Source: Candidatus Parvarchaeota archaeon (GTDB lineage Archaea; Nanobdellota; Nanobdellia; Parvarchaeales; Parvarchaeaceae). From it: a stretch of 21,308 nucleotides of DNA. This document shows positions 1-7,227 of this stretch, piece after piece. A program made the translations under genes and the position numbers. The stretch lies in assembly GCA_030044235.1 (NCBI GenBank), contig JASHWD010000077.1, positions 1-21,308 on the forward strand, in the 5' to 3' direction. The notes under the pieces are model-generated. The model worked only from the letters and a program-made list of their open reading frames with translations, was not told the origin of the DNA and did no database searches. Every line of letters begins with the position of its first letter. The first letter of the stretch is position 1.

Positions 1-140
1 AGCATCTGGTCTGCTAATTTAGATCTGCTTTTCTCTTTTAATGCTTCTTGTAATATTTTCTCTAAAGTGCTTGGTTTTGGCGCATTTCTTTTATAGCTAT
101 AACTATAGTCATAATTCGGCGTTTCTTGCTCCTGCGCCAT
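1..140 (-). CDS. 5' end of an unidentified gene (partial, runs off the left edge)
   Basis: An open frame with no stop runs from an ATG at 140 to the left edge (46 codons). The N-terminus begins MAQEQETPNYDYSYSYKRN, a polar Tyr-rich stretch, and continues into a charged, probably helical segment (TLEKILQEALKEKSRSK). The start is supported by an AT-rich TATA-like element about 27 bases upstream on the minus strand (161-173), the same spacing seen for other genes here. It is divergent from the gene at 261. No family can be named from 46 residues. Confidence 0.6.
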   Translation of the reverse strand, partial: MAQEQETPNYDYSYSYKRNAPKPSTLEKILQEALKEKSRSKLADQM

Positions 141-160
141 TTAAGATTATAGTAAGGCTA

Positions 161-173
161 TTATTAATAATTA
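161..173 (-). promoter_or_regulatory. TATA-like box for the left-edge minus-strand gene
   Basis: On the minus strand this reads as an ATAATTATTAATA-like element centred about 27 bases before the ATG at 140. That predicts a leaderless transcript. The 120-base divergent gap (141-260) holds this promoter and the one for the plus-strand gene at 261. Confidence 0.45.
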
Positions 174-227
174 TCCGGGTATAAACTATAAAATAAGCGG
201 CTTTATTCACTACTTTAAAATAGAAAC

Positions 228-238
228 ATTTATATACT
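228..238 (+). promoter_or_regulatory. TATA box of the ADP-ribosyltransferase-like gene
   Basis: TTTATATACT is centred about 28 bases before the ATG at 261, the expected archaeal TATA-to-start distance for a leaderless mRNA. There is no Shine-Dalgarno motif before the ATG. Confidence 0.6.
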
Positions 239-260
239 AAATTGGGTCTATTATCTGTCT

Positions 261-1226
261 ATGCAAGACTCAAAATACGAAGGACATCGGGAATCTAAAG
301 ACTCGCACGAAGGTACAGCACTTTTACAAGCGCATTGGCCGAAAAAAGAAAACCCTTCAAGCCCCCTTACTAACAAAGAACTTGGAAGCCTGGCCGCCTT
401 CAAAGATAACCCAAAAGTGTGGAAAGATAAAGAAGGCTATTCAAAATACATGGAGCAGTGTATAAAGTCTTTTAAGATTGAAGATAATTCTTCCAAATAT
501 ATCAATAAAATGATAAACGAAAATTATAAAAATGATTGCATAAAAGAAAATCTAGAAAAATCGATTCTTTACAACATTAAAAAATCCGAAGAGTCCAGTT
601 TAAAGTACTCTATAAGCGAGTCGATGATTGAGAAGTTATTGGATGGCAAAAAATTCTTTGGATCTTTTGGTGACTCAAGCTGGTACATCTCTGGTCCGGA
701 TACTTTGCTAGATAATAGTGCTCTGCGTGAAAGACTTTTGGCTGGCAGAGGGGGCATACCGGATAGCGAAGGCGTATTCAGATCTTTGATGGACGAAGCA
801 ACTCACAGTAGTGTTCTATACAGAGGATTACACTTTGGTAGACCGGAAGAACTAAATGCCTTTTTAAGAGCTATGCATGATGGGAAAGTGCGTAATAGAT
901 GCGCATCTTTAACAGTGTTTTTAGGGGTAGCAAAAAGCTTCGCTGGTGTTTCCCCTGGCTCTGGACAGTATAGTATCATCTTGGCATTAGACCCAACAAA
1001 GTTAAAACTAAGGCGAGTTAACTATTCAAATCCTGATTCAAAAGATTATGAACCAAGCTGCTATTTACCGGAAGGTGAGGTAAGAACAGATGATATACCA
1101 CCAGACGCTGTAAGAGGCGTAATGATATACAACACTAAGTCGCAGAATCTCGATGGTAGTTTAAGTTTTCTTGGAGTACCAGACCCGACACATCTAACGA
1201 CCGGCATTAATAACCCAAACAACTAA
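261..1226 (+). CDS. putative ADP-ribosyltransferase (R-S-E class ART fold)
   Basis: The 321-residue protein has a polar, Lys/Glu-rich N-terminal half with no recognised domain. Its C-terminal half (about 165-292) looks like an arginine-type mono-ADP-ribosyltransferase. The three motifs appear in the right order: the first-strand Arg in VLYRGLHF (R188), a Ser-x-Thr stretch in ASLTVFLGVAKSFAG (S216-T218, then F227) in place of the usual STS plus A..F, and a bi-glutamate ExE in YLPEGEVR (E271, E273). The segment after it (IPPDAVRGVMIY) also fits the family, in which the ExE strand is followed by a final conserved strand. Known enzymes of this class move ADP-ribose from NAD+ to arginine or other targets and include toxins, phage Alt/Mod proteins and defence factors. 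No signal peptide or membrane segment is visible, so a cytoplasmic role is likely. The gene stands alone with its own promoter, and no adjacent antitoxin or immunity gene is in the same operon. The assignment rests on motif recognition; the target and activity are unknown. Confidence 0.6.
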   Translation: MQDSKYEGHRESKDSHEGTALLQAHWPKKENPSSPLTNKELGSLAAFKDNPKVWKDKEGYSKYMEQCIKSFKIEDNSSKYINKMINENYKNDCIKENLEKSILYNIKKSEESSLKYSISESMIEKLLDGKKFFGSFGDSSWYISGPDTLLDNSALRERLLAGRGGIPDSEGVFRSLMDEATHSSVLYRGLHFGRPEELNAFLRAMHDGKVRNRCASLTVFLGVAKSFAGVSPGSGQYSIILALDPTKLKLRRVNYSNPDSKDYEPSCYLPEGEVRTDDIPPDAVRGVMIYNTKSQNLDGSLSFLGVPDPTHLTTGINNPNN

Positions 1227-1235
1227 ACGTAGATT

Positions 1236-1247
1236 AGATATATATAC
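1236..1247 (+). promoter_or_regulatory. TATA box upstream of the dCTP-deaminase-like gene
   Basis: AGATATATATACG-like sequence lies here. Initiation about 27-30 bases downstream would fall near 1266-1270, at an 8-codon mini-ORF. The transcript of the gene at 1310 would then carry a leader of about 40 bases, unlike most genes here. Confidence 0.5.
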
Positions 1248-1268
1248 GGGTTACATTCTCTTAAATTG

Positions 1269-1295
1269 ATGACTGATTTAGAAGCGCTGAACTAG
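1269..1295 (+). other. 8-codon mini-ORF in the leader of the dCTP-deaminase-like gene
   Basis: ATG-ACT-GAT-TTA-GAA-GCG-CTG-AAC-TAG (MTDLEALN) starts almost exactly where transcription is predicted to begin and ends 14 bases before the ATG at 1310, in a different frame. It could be a leaderless upstream ORF acting on the downstream gene, or chance. Confidence 0.2.
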
Positions 1296-1309
1296 TCACT
1301 TTATTAAAT

Positions 1310-2233
1310 ATGGACAAGATATTTGCAGACTCGGCACTCGCACGTTTAATCTCAAACTCAGATATTAGCTTTAGTCGAAAACTTTTAGAAAAACAATTAC
1401 AACCAGCTTCGATTGATTTAAGGCTAGGAAAGGTTTATACTCTAAAGCCAAGCAAAACTCCCGTGAATTTATGGGATGAACCGCAATATAACGAGGTCCC
1501 AGCTCAAGGCGGAGTTTATAATCTGCAACCTCGAAAATTGTATTTCTTTGAGTCCATGGAAAATTTAAAAGTTAGTGATAAAGTCGACGAGATCTATATC
1601 GCTCCGAGAAGCTCTTTTGGCCGTGCTTTGGTCAACATAATAGGTTTAACGGATGAGACTTATTTTAGAATACAAACCCCTTTCAAAGGAAGGATATTTT
1701 GCTCGCTTTATTCGAACAGCTTCCCACTCAGCGTAAATAAGGGTGAAAGGATAGTTCAACTTATCTCAATAAAAAGAGTAGATGGAGTTACCAGAACTAG
1801 ACGGCTTCACCTTAGCAAATTTCTAAAACCTAAAGATTCTGTTACAGCGAATATAAGCAACGGCATAAAAGACTCTGAACTTTTTGATGAGCTGGATAGC
1901 GAAGGACTTATTCTCGGTCCGAATGGATGCGTCAAGGGAATAACAGCAGAAAAGATAGATTATTCCACCGGAGACACCGCTTCGATAGTAGAATACTTTG
2001 GTGGACAAATGCAGGCAGTTTACGGATCGGTTTTGCTTAATACGGGATACGCGCCATTTATAGATCCGGGATTCTCCGGAACTGTATTTGGAGTAGTAAG
2101 CGGTAGCCCGTTTCCGAAGACTGCAAGGATAGGTGACGTTCTGCTTGACTTAAGAGAATATGAACTTACGGGGAGAGTAAGGAAACTTTATGGTTCTAAA
2201 AACCTTGGCTCTCACTATAAGAAGAGTCGATGA
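1310..2233 (+). CDS. dcd: two-domain dCTP deaminase/dUTPase-family protein
   Basis: The 307-residue protein resembles the long, internally duplicated 2'-deoxycytidine triphosphate deaminase family, in which two trimeric-dUTPase-like domains lie in tandem. Domain 1 (about 1-160) carries QPASIDLRLG (31-40) and APRSSFGRALVN (98-109), the phosphate- and base-binding Ser/Arg motif. Domain 2 (about 200-307) carries GYAPFIDPGFSG (246-257) and ends in YGSKNLGSHY, like the family C-terminus. The Glu expected a few residues after the Gly of the DPGxxG-type turn, which activates water in dCTP deaminase, is not apparent: domain 1 has GRIFCSLY (Ser132 at that place by my alignment) and domain 2 has GTVFGVV. 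It may therefore bind dNTPs without deaminating, or use another residue. No in-frame start lies upstream before a stop at 1274, so the ATG at 1310 is secure. Family assignment is confident; activity is uncertain. Confidence 0.75.
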   Translation: MDKIFADSALARLISNSDISFSRKLLEKQLQPASIDLRLGKVYTLKPSKTPVNLWDEPQYNEVPAQGGVYNLQPRKLYFFESMENLKVSDKVDEIYIAPRSSFGRALVNIIGLTDETYFRIQTPFKGRIFCSLYSNSFPLSVNKGERIVQLISIKRVDGVTRTRRLHLSKFLKPKDSVTANISNGIKDSELFDELDSEGLILGPNGCVKGITAEKIDYSTGDTASIVEYFGGQMQAVYGSVLLNTGYAPFIDPGFSGTVFGVVSGSPFPKTARIGDVLLDLREYELTGRVRKLYGSKNLGSHYKKSR

Positions 2234-2241
2234 TTTTACAA

Positions 2242-2252
2242 GTTTTATATAT
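2242..2252 (+). promoter_or_regulatory. TATA box of the HhH-GPD-like gene
   Basis: GTTTTATATAT lies about 30 bases before the ATG at 2278, with no Shine-Dalgarno motif after it. This predicts a leaderless transcript independent of the gene upstream. Confidence 0.6.
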
Positions 2253-2277
2253 TAGTTATTGTCTAATTATTTGAATA

Positions 2278-3288
2278 ATGGAAAAGATCACAGTTGACTA
2301 CCAAAGTTGTGATAAACTTGTAGACTTTCTAAAGAAACATCCTGTTCCTGAGGACAAAGAGGAACCAACTAAAATAAATTTGCCTGAAGACGTTACTAAA
2401 AACTTTTATCTGGCTCTAGTAGCTATATGCCACCAGACCACACCTATGACCGGACCTGCCTTGCAGGGCACAGTTGACGGAACTTTCTTAAGAGGATGGG
2501 ACTATCTACGAGCAGCGATGCTTAAGGCTACGGCAAACGACAACTCTATCGTTTATCCGGCCTCCCTATCTAAGATTACAGACAAAACTCTATCAGGTAT
2601 AATAAAGGGTGACGATGGAAAGGGGGAAATCTCTAACCTGGAAGAAAGGGTACGTTTGCTTAATGACATGGGTTCAAAGATGCAGCAAAGTGGCGCTGGA
2701 TCCGTTCAGCAATTATTCGAGAAAAGCGAAGGACATATTGACAATTATGGCGAAAAGAAGGGTCTTTATGAATTATTATCAGAGTTTGAAGCTTATTCGG
2801 ATCCTGTCAAGAAAAAAAGTTCATACTTTCTCAGCCTAATGAAAAACCAAGGTTTTTGGAATTATTCAGACGAAGAAAACCTTCTTCCAGTAGTCGACTA
2901 TCATGAGATAAGGATAGCCCTGCGTTTAGGAACTGTAAAAATAAACGATGAAGAATTAAGATCTAAACTTGCAAACAAACAAGAGGTAACCTGGCAAGAT
3001 GACATAGACATAAGAAGCGGCGTTCAGAAAGCATTGGTCTACGTCGCAAAAGAATCTGGACTAGGTCACAGCAAGCTTCACTATTTCTTGTGGAATCTTT
3101 CTAGAAACTGTTGCAATAGGGATTCTCCACACTGTTCTTCTCACGGCGGGAAATGCGCTTTGCCGCAGAGATATGTTCAACTGGGACAGGAAATAGGCAG
3201 CGTGTCTTGTCTTTTTAGCCCTTTCTGCGAAAGCTCTGGGAAAGAAGGAAAGTTGTTCGACCACGTAGTAAAGACGCATTACTATTAA
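2278..3288 (+). CDS. HhH-GPD (DNA-glycosylase-like) protein with a Cys-rich C-terminal cluster
   Basis: The 336-residue protein is mostly helical. Residues about 160-225 look like the core of an HhH-GPD base-excision glycosylase. A Lys-rich segment SDPVKKKSSYFLSLM (174-188) sits where bifunctional enzymes keep their Schiff-base Lys. It is followed by LLPVVDYHEIRIALRLGTV (202-220), which matches the family pattern VDxHxxRxxxRLG with the catalytic Asp at D207. The C-terminal part carries six cysteines (C278, C279, C286, C293, C311, C317), suggesting an Fe-S cluster or zinc site as in several HhH-GPD glycosylases, though the spacing is not the standard C-x6-C-x2-C-x5-C. Known relatives excise damaged bases such as 8-oxoguanine; the lesion for this protein cannot be told. 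It converges on the icd gene with 28 bases between the stop codons. Confidence 0.5.
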   Translation: MEKITVDYQSCDKLVDFLKKHPVPEDKEEPTKINLPEDVTKNFYLALVAICHQTTPMTGPALQGTVDGTFLRGWDYLRAAMLKATANDNSIVYPASLSKITDKTLSGIIKGDDGKGEISNLEERVRLLNDMGSKMQQSGAGSVQQLFEKSEGHIDNYGEKKGLYELLSEFEAYSDPVKKKSSYFLSLMKNQGFWNYSDEENLLPVVDYHEIRIALRLGTVKINDEELRSKLANKQEVTWQDDIDIRSGVQKALVYVAKESGLGHSKLHYFLWNLSRNCCNRDSPHCSSHGGKCALPQRYVQLGQEIGSVSCLFSPFCESSGKEGKLFDHVVKTHYY

Positions 3289-3316
3289 TCTTGAGTTTTT
3301 AGACGAGCATCTGGAA

Positions 3317-4336
3317 TTATACTTTACTTGCAATCTCTTTTCCTACTTCAGAACATTTCGCTTTACCACCTAGATCGTATGTAAGAACTTTGCCTTCTTT
3401 TAGAACGGTTTCAACCGCTTTCTGTACCGCAACTGCGGCATCCTTGTAGCCCATCCACTCAAACATCATCTTAACCGAAAGGATGGTAGCTATTGGGTCT
3501 ACCTTATCCATCCCTGTGTACTTCGGGGCAGAACCATGTATAGGTTCGAACATCGCATATTTGTCACCTATATTCGCACCCGGCCCTACTCCAACTCCTC
3601 CTACTATCTCAGCGCCTTCGTCTGATATTATGTCTCCAAAAAGATTTTCCGTTACTAGAACGTCAAAAGTTTCTGGTTTGCTTATAAGCCATTGTGTTAT
3701 TGCATCTGTATGGGCATCATCCACCGTTATGTCTGAGTATTCTTTAGCAAGACCATAAAATACTTCTTTGAACAAACCGTCAGTTACTTTCAGTATATTT
3801 CCCTTGTGTACAAAGGTAAGGTGCTTCTTTCTCGTTCTTGCTAAGTCAAAAGCAAATCTGCAAATTCTTTCGCACCCTTTGCGAGTTATTATTCTTAATC
3901 CAACCGCGGCATCATCTCCCACTTTAAATTCTAAACCAGAATACATGCCTTCTGTGTTCTCTCTAACAATCACGAGGTCTACATTTGGTTTTAAGCTCTT
4001 TACATTGGGGAGCGTCTTACAAGGCCTAACATTTGCGTATAGATCAAAAGTTTTTCTTATCTGAACCGCAAGACTGGGCATAGATTCGGCGCCCTCGGGA
4101 GTAGTTGCAGGGCCTTTTATTACGCAATCGCTTCGCTTTAGAAGCTCTAAGGTTTCCGGAGGCAGATTGGTGCCATATTTTTCTACGCAATGCAATCCTC
4201 CCTCCCCAAAAGTTAGATTAATGTTCAATTTGAATTTTTTCTTTACCGCATCTATTACTGGCATAGTTGCGGCAATTATGTCTGGACCCGTTCCATCTCC
4301 GGATATAACCGCTACATTCCAAGCTCTGTTAACCAT
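3317..4336 (-). CDS. icd: isocitrate dehydrogenase (isocitrate/isopropylmalate dehydrogenase family)
   Basis: Oxidative decarboxylation of isocitrate to 2-oxoglutarate. The 339-residue beta-decarboxylating dehydrogenase shows IRKTFDLYANVRP (92-105, substrate Arg94 and Arg104), VIVRENTEGMYSG (122-134, Arg125, Tyr132), HKGN (177-180, catalytic Lys178), VTENLFGDIISDE (228-240, metal-binding Asp) and the nucleotide loop EPIHGSAPKYTG (264-275). The KTFDLYANVRPC stretch is most like NAD-type IDH3, and the length fits that or isopropylmalate/homoisocitrate enzymes rather than the roughly 410-residue bacterial Icd. The K272-Y273 pair and Y320 resemble NADP-type enzymes, so the cofactor is unclear. 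The aconitase gene 36 bases upstream favours isocitrate over isopropylmalate. A TATA-like box between the two genes implies separate transcription. Confidence 0.82.
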   Translation of the reverse strand: MVNRAWNVAVISGDGTGPDIIAATMPVIDAVKKKFKLNINLTFGEGGLHCVEKYGTNLPPETLELLKRSDCVIKGPATTPEGAESMPSLAVQIRKTFDLYANVRPCKTLPNVKSLKPNVDLVIVRENTEGMYSGLEFKVGDDAAVGLRIITRKGCERICRFAFDLARTRKKHLTFVHKGNILKVTDGLFKEVFYGLAKEYSDITVDDAHTDAITQWLISKPETFDVLVTENLFGDIISDEGAEIVGGVGVGPGANIGDKYAMFEPIHGSAPKYTGMDKVDPIATILSVKMMFEWMGYKDAAVAVQKAVETVLKEGKVLTYDLGGKAKCSEVGKEIASKV

Positions 4337-4355
4337 AATAAAGTTTAGATTTGCT

Positions 4356-4366
4356 AAAATAAAAAC
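4356..4366 (-). promoter_or_regulatory. TATA-like box of icd
   Basis: Minus-strand GTTTTTATTTT, centred about 25 bases before the ATG at 4336 and immediately downstream of the aconitase stop. It predicts a leaderless icd mRNA made independently of aconitase read-through. Confidence 0.45.
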
Positions 4367-4372
4367 TTGAGT

Positions 4373-7189
4373 TTATTGCAATAATTTTTTAATTACGTAG
4401 TTAAGTATCCCGCCAGAGCGATAATATTCCAATTCTATCTGAGAGTCTATCCTACTATCTAATTGAGCGCTTGCGATTTGGTCATTATCCAATCTTGTAA
4501 ATGTCATTTCTACTTTATCTCTTGGAGCCATCTCATCTCTTAGATTAAGTGAAACCGGCTTTGTGAAGTCTACCTTAAGTGACGTCGCATCTTCCCCCTC
4601 TTTGAATTGCAATGGGATCACGCCCATACCAATTAGGTTAGACCTGTGTATCCTCTCAAATGTCTTTGCGATTATCGCCTTTACCCCTAAAAGGGCTGGC
4701 CCCTTTGCTGCCCAATCACGCGAACTCCCTTGTCCAAAATCTTTCCCACCAAATACTACTAAGGGAATTTTCTCTTTTTTGTATTGCATTGCTGCATCGA
4801 ATATACTCATCTGCGTTTTGCCAGGATAGTACAAAGTAAAGCCGCCTTCAACTCCCGGCACCATAAGATTCTTTATCAAATTATTCGCAAACGTGCCGCG
4901 TATCATTACTTCATAATTTCCTCTTCTTGAACCGTATGTGTTGAAATCCTCTGTCTTTACGCCTAAAGAAGAAAGGTATCTGCCGGCAGGGGTATTCGGG
5001 CTAAAGCCACCTGCAGGAGAGATGTGATCAGTAGATATGCCATCACCAAACGCTGCTAAAACTCTAGCATTTTCTATTTTTGATATTTGTTTGTCTTTCT
5101 TCGGATTAAAATCCTCGAAAAACGGCGGAAGCTTTATGTACGTACTATTTTTATCCCAAGAGTACATCTGTCCTTTAGGGATAAAAAGACTGTTCCAATA
5201 AGGATTTACTTCGAATATGTGGCTCCCGTATTCATTTTCAAATAATTCCTCTCCCACCACCTTCTTTACTACCTCGTTTATCTCTTCTTTTGTAGGCCAT
5301 ATATCTTTTAAGTAAATCTCTTCGCCATTATCGTTTTTTCCTAATGGCTCTTTAGAAAGGTCCTTAAGTACAGTGCCAGCTATTCCAAATGCTATTAGCA
5401 ATGGTGGTGACATTAAGTAATTTGCTCTTATATCTGGGTTTATCCTGGCTTCGTAGTTGCGATTCCCGGAAAGTACGCTGGCAACCGCTAATTTATTTTT
5501 GTTTATAACGGCGCTCTGTTGATCTATCAATTCTCCTGAATTTCCTATACAGGTTATGCAACCATAAGCTGCGAGCGAATATCCTAACTTTGCTAATGGC
5601 TCCATAAGACCTGCTTTTTCGAGATACCTTGTAACTACTCTCGAGCCAGGCCCTAGACTCGTCTTTACTTTTCTTGTGTTTACTCTTAAGCCTTTTTCCA
5701 AAGCTTTTTTAGCAAGCAGGCCTGCGGCCACCATAACCGCCGGGTTACTTGTATTAGTGCAACTCGTTATCGAAGATATTACGACGTCGCCATCGGACAA
5801 GATAGTTTCGTAGCCATCTGGATAAGTCAACTTTACACTCTTTACTTTTTCGTGATTACCTGTTTCTTTTGATTCGTCTTTCTTTGCGACTGCGCTTTCT
5901 GAAGCAAGTCTGACTAAATCCGCTGCCGCAACTCCATTAACAGACTTTTGTGCAGACAGAAAGGTATCTTTAAAATTATTAGGCACAGTCTCTAACGGCA
6001 ACTGTTGTTTCGGCTGACTCGGCCCAGAAACACTGGGTACTATCTTTCCCAAGTCTACCCTCATTATGTCACTGTATTCTACCTTGTTGTAGTCTATTCT
6101 AAACATTTCTTGGGCTTCATAATATTTTTTAATTAGTTCCAATTGATTTTCCTTTCTGCCGGTAAGTCTCATATAAGTCAGTGTCTCTTCATCTGGAGGA
6201 AATATCGCTATTGTCGCGCCGTATTCTGGACACATATTTGAAAGCGTCGCACGATCGGGTAAAGAAAGGCTATTTAACCCTTCTCCAAAGAATTCTACGA
6301 ACATGTTAACTACCCCTTTTTCCCGAAGCAATTTCGTCAACGTAAGCGCAAAGTCGGTCGCGGTTACACCTTCTTTCAGCCTTCCTGTTAAATTTACCCC
6401 CAAGACTTTTGGAGTTACAAACGAGACCGGTTGGCCCAACAAAGCTGCTTCGGCTTCTATCCCTCCAACACCAAAACCAACTATGCCCAGCGCATCTATC
6501 ATGGTTGTATGAGAGTCCGTCCCAACGAGCGTGTCTGGAAAAGCGATTGTTTCGTCTTTAGTTTTCTTTAATGTAACGCATGTTCCAAGATATTCTAGGT
6601 TAACTTGGTGGCAAATGCCGGCGGATGGCGGGAAAACTCTCAAACCATTGAAAGCTCCATTGGCCCATTTCAATAATTGGTATCTTTCCTTGTTGCGCTC
6701 TACCTCTTTCTCCTGATTCTTTGCAAATGCATCTGGTCGATTAAAGAAGTCTACCTGCACAGAATGGTCGATTATAAGATCAGTAGGTATTATTGGTTGT
6801 ACCAAGTCAGCCGACTTTCCAAGTTTAACCATGTAATCTCGCATTGCAGCTAAATCTACAACAGCAGGTACTCCTGTGAAATCCTGCATTAATATTCTTG
6901 AGACCTTAAATGGTATGTCTTTATCAACCGGGTTTTTTGGGTTCCAATTTGCCAAGGCTTTGACGTCCTCCTCATTTACGGCTTTGCCGTCTAAATTTCT
7001 AAGTAAAGATTCTAGTACGACTCTTATTGAGAACGGGAGGCGTCCAAAGTTCAACTTTAGCTCTTTACCCAAAGCCGGCAGCGAGTAATAAGTTATTTCT
7101 TTAGAATTGGATAGTCTAAAAGACGCGGTGAGTCCTAAAAGTCTACTACTCGAGTCGACTGATTTCGATTTTATTTTTGGGGATGCCAC
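4373..7189 (-). CDS. acnA: aconitate hydratase (AcnA/IRP type)
   Basis: Interconverts citrate and isocitrate in the TCA cycle through a [4Fe-4S] cluster. At 938 residues it has the full length of bacterial AcnA/cytosolic aconitase. Cluster ligands are C477 in SSITSCTNTS and C544/C547 in YGCITCIGNSG. Other family motifs are DHSVQVD (141-147), GTDSHTTMIDALG (223-235), DGISTDHISPAG, YGSRRGNYEVM and GQGSSRDWAAKGP with the active-site Ser-Arg-Asp of the C-terminal swivel domain. The start codon is GTG at 7189; a TATA-like element at 7207-7216 is 22 or so bases before it, supporting a leaderless GTG start. All key residues are intact. It lies upstream of icd on the same strand, so the two act in successive steps. 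Confidence 0.96.
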   Translation of the reverse strand: MASPKIKSKSVDSSSRLLGLTASFRLSNSKEITYYSLPALGKELKLNFGRLPFSIRVVLESLLRNLDGKAVNEEDVKALANWNPKNPVDKDIPFKVSRILMQDFTGVPAVVDLAAMRDYMVKLGKSADLVQPIIPTDLIIDHSVQVDFFNRPDAFAKNQEKEVERNKERYQLLKWANGAFNGLRVFPPSAGICHQVNLEYLGTCVTLKKTKDETIAFPDTLVGTDSHTTMIDALGIVGFGVGGIEAEAALLGQPVSFVTPKVLGVNLTGRLKEGVTATDFALTLTKLLREKGVVNMFVEFFGEGLNSLSLPDRATLSNMCPEYGATIAIFPPDEETLTYMRLTGRKENQLELIKKYYEAQEMFRIDYNKVEYSDIMRVDLGKIVPSVSGPSQPKQQLPLETVPNNFKDTFLSAQKSVNGVAAADLVRLASESAVAKKDESKETGNHEKVKSVKLTYPDGYETILSDGDVVISSITSCTNTSNPAVMVAAGLLAKKALEKGLRVNTRKVKTSLGPGSRVVTRYLEKAGLMEPLAKLGYSLAAYGCITCIGNSGELIDQQSAVINKNKLAVASVLSGNRNYEARINPDIRANYLMSPPLLIAFGIAGTVLKDLSKEPLGKNDNGEEIYLKDIWPTKEEINEVVKKVVGEELFENEYGSHIFEVNPYWNSLFIPKGQMYSWDKNSTYIKLPPFFEDFNPKKDKQISKIENARVLAAFGDGISTDHISPAGGFSPNTPAGRYLSSLGVKTEDFNTYGSRRGNYEVMIRGTFANNLIKNLMVPGVEGGFTLYYPGKTQMSIFDAAMQYKKEKIPLVVFGGKDFGQGSSRDWAAKGPALLGVKAIIAKTFERIHRSNLIGMGVIPLQFKEGEDATSLKVDFTKPVSLNLRDEMAPRDKVEMTFTRLDNDQIASAQLDSRIDSQIELEYYRSGGILNYVIKKLLQ

Positions 7190-7206
7190 TATAATAATTG
7201 GTTTTC

Positions 7207-7216
7207 TAAATTTAAA
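7207..7216 (-). promoter_or_regulatory. TATA-like box of the aconitase gene
   Basis: Minus-strand TTTAAATTTA, about 18-27 bases before the GTG start at 7189, in the 38-base gap after the preceding gene's stop codon. No Shine-Dalgarno motif lies between. Confidence 0.45.
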
Positions 7217-7227
7217 TGGCTATTTAA

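Noticed and set aside
3317..4336. 3-isopropylmalate dehydrogenase (leucine synthesis) as the call
   Set aside because: The adjacent aconitase, the IDH3-like KTFDLYANVRP stretch and the TCA context favour isocitrate; no leucine-pathway genes are nearby.
3483..4370. Open frames on the plus strand opposite icd
   Set aside because: They are antisense to a gene with intact catalytic motifs and have no promoter spacing or family motifs.
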